This document shows, piece by piece, positions 23,662 through 24,240 of a stretch of DNA of 24,240 bases. Each line of letters opens with the position of its first letter. Within the stretch, counting starts at the first letter, position 1. The notes under the pieces were generated by a model. That model worked only from the letters and a program-made list of their open reading frames with translations, did not search any database and was not told where the DNA came from. The DNA is from Candidatus Omnitrophica bacterium CG02_land_8_20_14_3_00__42_8 (lineage in GTDB: Bacteria; Omnitrophota; Gorgyraeia; Gorgyraeales; Gorgyraeaceae), in the NCBI GenBank assembly GCA_002780805.1, contig PEUD01000047.1, forward strand, positions 1 through 24,240, written 5' to 3'. The translations under genes and the position numbers were made by a program.

Positions 23662-24240
23662 AAAAAGTTATATTATGCATAGACGGTTCTCAGGAATCCA
23701 TCCCCGCTGTTATTAAAGAAGAAAAAAACAGCCAGATTGTTTTGATCCAGTTAGACGTGTGGCTTAAAGATTTTCCGGTAACAGAGCACGTTTCGCTTAA
23801 AGGGTATGCGGATTATTTGTCCTATGAAGACTGTATGAGTATAGAAAAAGACGCATTAAGGTTTGTTGAAAATTGGTACAGACCTAAAGGGGAAGATCTA
23901 ACCCTAAATGAGGGGTATTCGTTAGGTGAACTTGTCAGAATGCCGATGTGCGATTTTTTTATAAGAATTTTTAAAAATATACTTTTTATACAGCGCGTTG
24001 TGGAAAAAGAATTTGCGGATGAAATTGTTATTTTTGACGATAAAAGCGTGATAAGTAAAATATTTTTGAGTTTTGTATCAGATAGGGGGGGTAAGTTTAA
24101 AAAAGTGGAAATATCGCCGAAACCATATACGACGCATTGGTTTGAGGCGTCAGGCGTTCATAAGCCGCCGGCCCGTTTGTCGGGGGCTGTCACATCGGTT
24201 TTACGGGATGCGATTTGGGCTGTTATAAACAGATGCCTGT
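23658..24240 (+). CDS. Unrecognised protein, possible glycan-related gene, 3' truncated
   Basis: The ATG at 23658 overlaps the pseH stop (ATGA), and the frame stays open to the window end, giving 194 residues. The start MKKVILCIDGSQES has a beta-strand-loop look. Later parts include a YxxxEGYSLGEL-like acidic/Gly segment (LNEGYSLGELVRMPM) and a strand DEIVIFDDKS that could begin a second Rossmann-like unit. I do not recognise a family with confidence. Context suggests a glycosyltransferase or glycan-processing enzyme using CMP-Pse, but no donor motif is visible in this half. Confidence 0.7.
   Translation, partial: MKKVILCIDGSQESIPAVIKEEKNSQIVLIQLDVWLKDFPVTEHVSLKGYADYLSYEDCMSIEKDALRFVENWYRPKGEDLTLNEGYSLGELVRMPMCDFFIRIFKNILFIQRVVEKEFADEIVIFDDKSVISKIFLSFVSDRGGKFKKVEISPKPYTTHWFEASGVHKPPARLSGAVTSVLRDAIWAVINRCL

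Overview
The window is almost entirely coding. It carries one strand of densely packed genes for making and exporting a surface polysaccharide or glycan, and all confident genes are on the + strand. The organism is a Gram-negative-type (two-membrane) bacterium, because the window encodes a Wzi-like outer-membrane barrel and a Wza/SLBB polysaccharide export protein. The moderate-to-low G+C, the GGNNATCA repeat block and the CGTCATTGCGAGG-type palindrome remind me of candidate-phylum genomes such as Omnitrophota. That placement is inference only; no rRNA or marker gene is present.

Layout. (1) 1-3028: the 3' part of a WbpP/GalE-like NDP-sugar 4-epimerase, a 162-base gap filled by a symmetric 8-bp-unit palindrome, then a UDP-glucuronate decarboxylase (UDP-xylose synthase) gene split in frame by a 468-residue intein with a LAGLIDADG endonuclease domain. 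(2) 3004-9136: export machinery. This is a Wzi-like barrel whose N-terminus is encoded by a dispersed palindromic repeat, a 984-residue Wza-like protein with an unusual N-terminal module, a Zn-knuckle methyltransferase and a short Wzz-like protein. (3) 9150-14421: a Wzx-like flippase, a radical SAM protein, a GT2 glycosyltransferase, a polysaccharide deacetylase and a GT4 glycosyltransferase. (4) 14437-23661: a complete pseudaminic acid (Pse) pathway. The order is pseB, pseC, pseG, a sugar N-formyltransferase, pseI, a Pse-associated methylase, a WbpG/PseA-like amidotransferase with dedicated HisH/HisF paralogues, an SpsF-type cytidylyltransferase and pseH. (5) 23658-24240: the start of an unrecognised gene cut by the window edge.

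How they work together: UDP-GlcNAc would be converted by PseB, PseC, PseH (or the formyltransferase), PseG and PseI to a Pse-type nonulosonic acid, then CMP-activated by the SpsF-like protein. The formyltransferase, the amidotransferase/HisH/HisF trio and the methylase predict an N-formyl, amidino and/or methylated derivative. Glycosyltransferases, the flippase, Wzz, Wza and Wzi would assemble and export the polymer. No Wzy polymerase, terminator, tRNA, rRNA or CRISPR array is visible. Intergenic gaps from 3121 onward are at most 16 bases, and many genes overlap by ATGA, which suggests one long operon.

The most notable items are the intein at the RIFN/TYGP motif of the decarboxylase, the palindrome that supplies the N-terminal coding sequence of the Wzi-like gene, the six-fold degenerate Zn-knuckle-like module on the exporter, and the HisF paralogue that has lost its catalytic Asp11.
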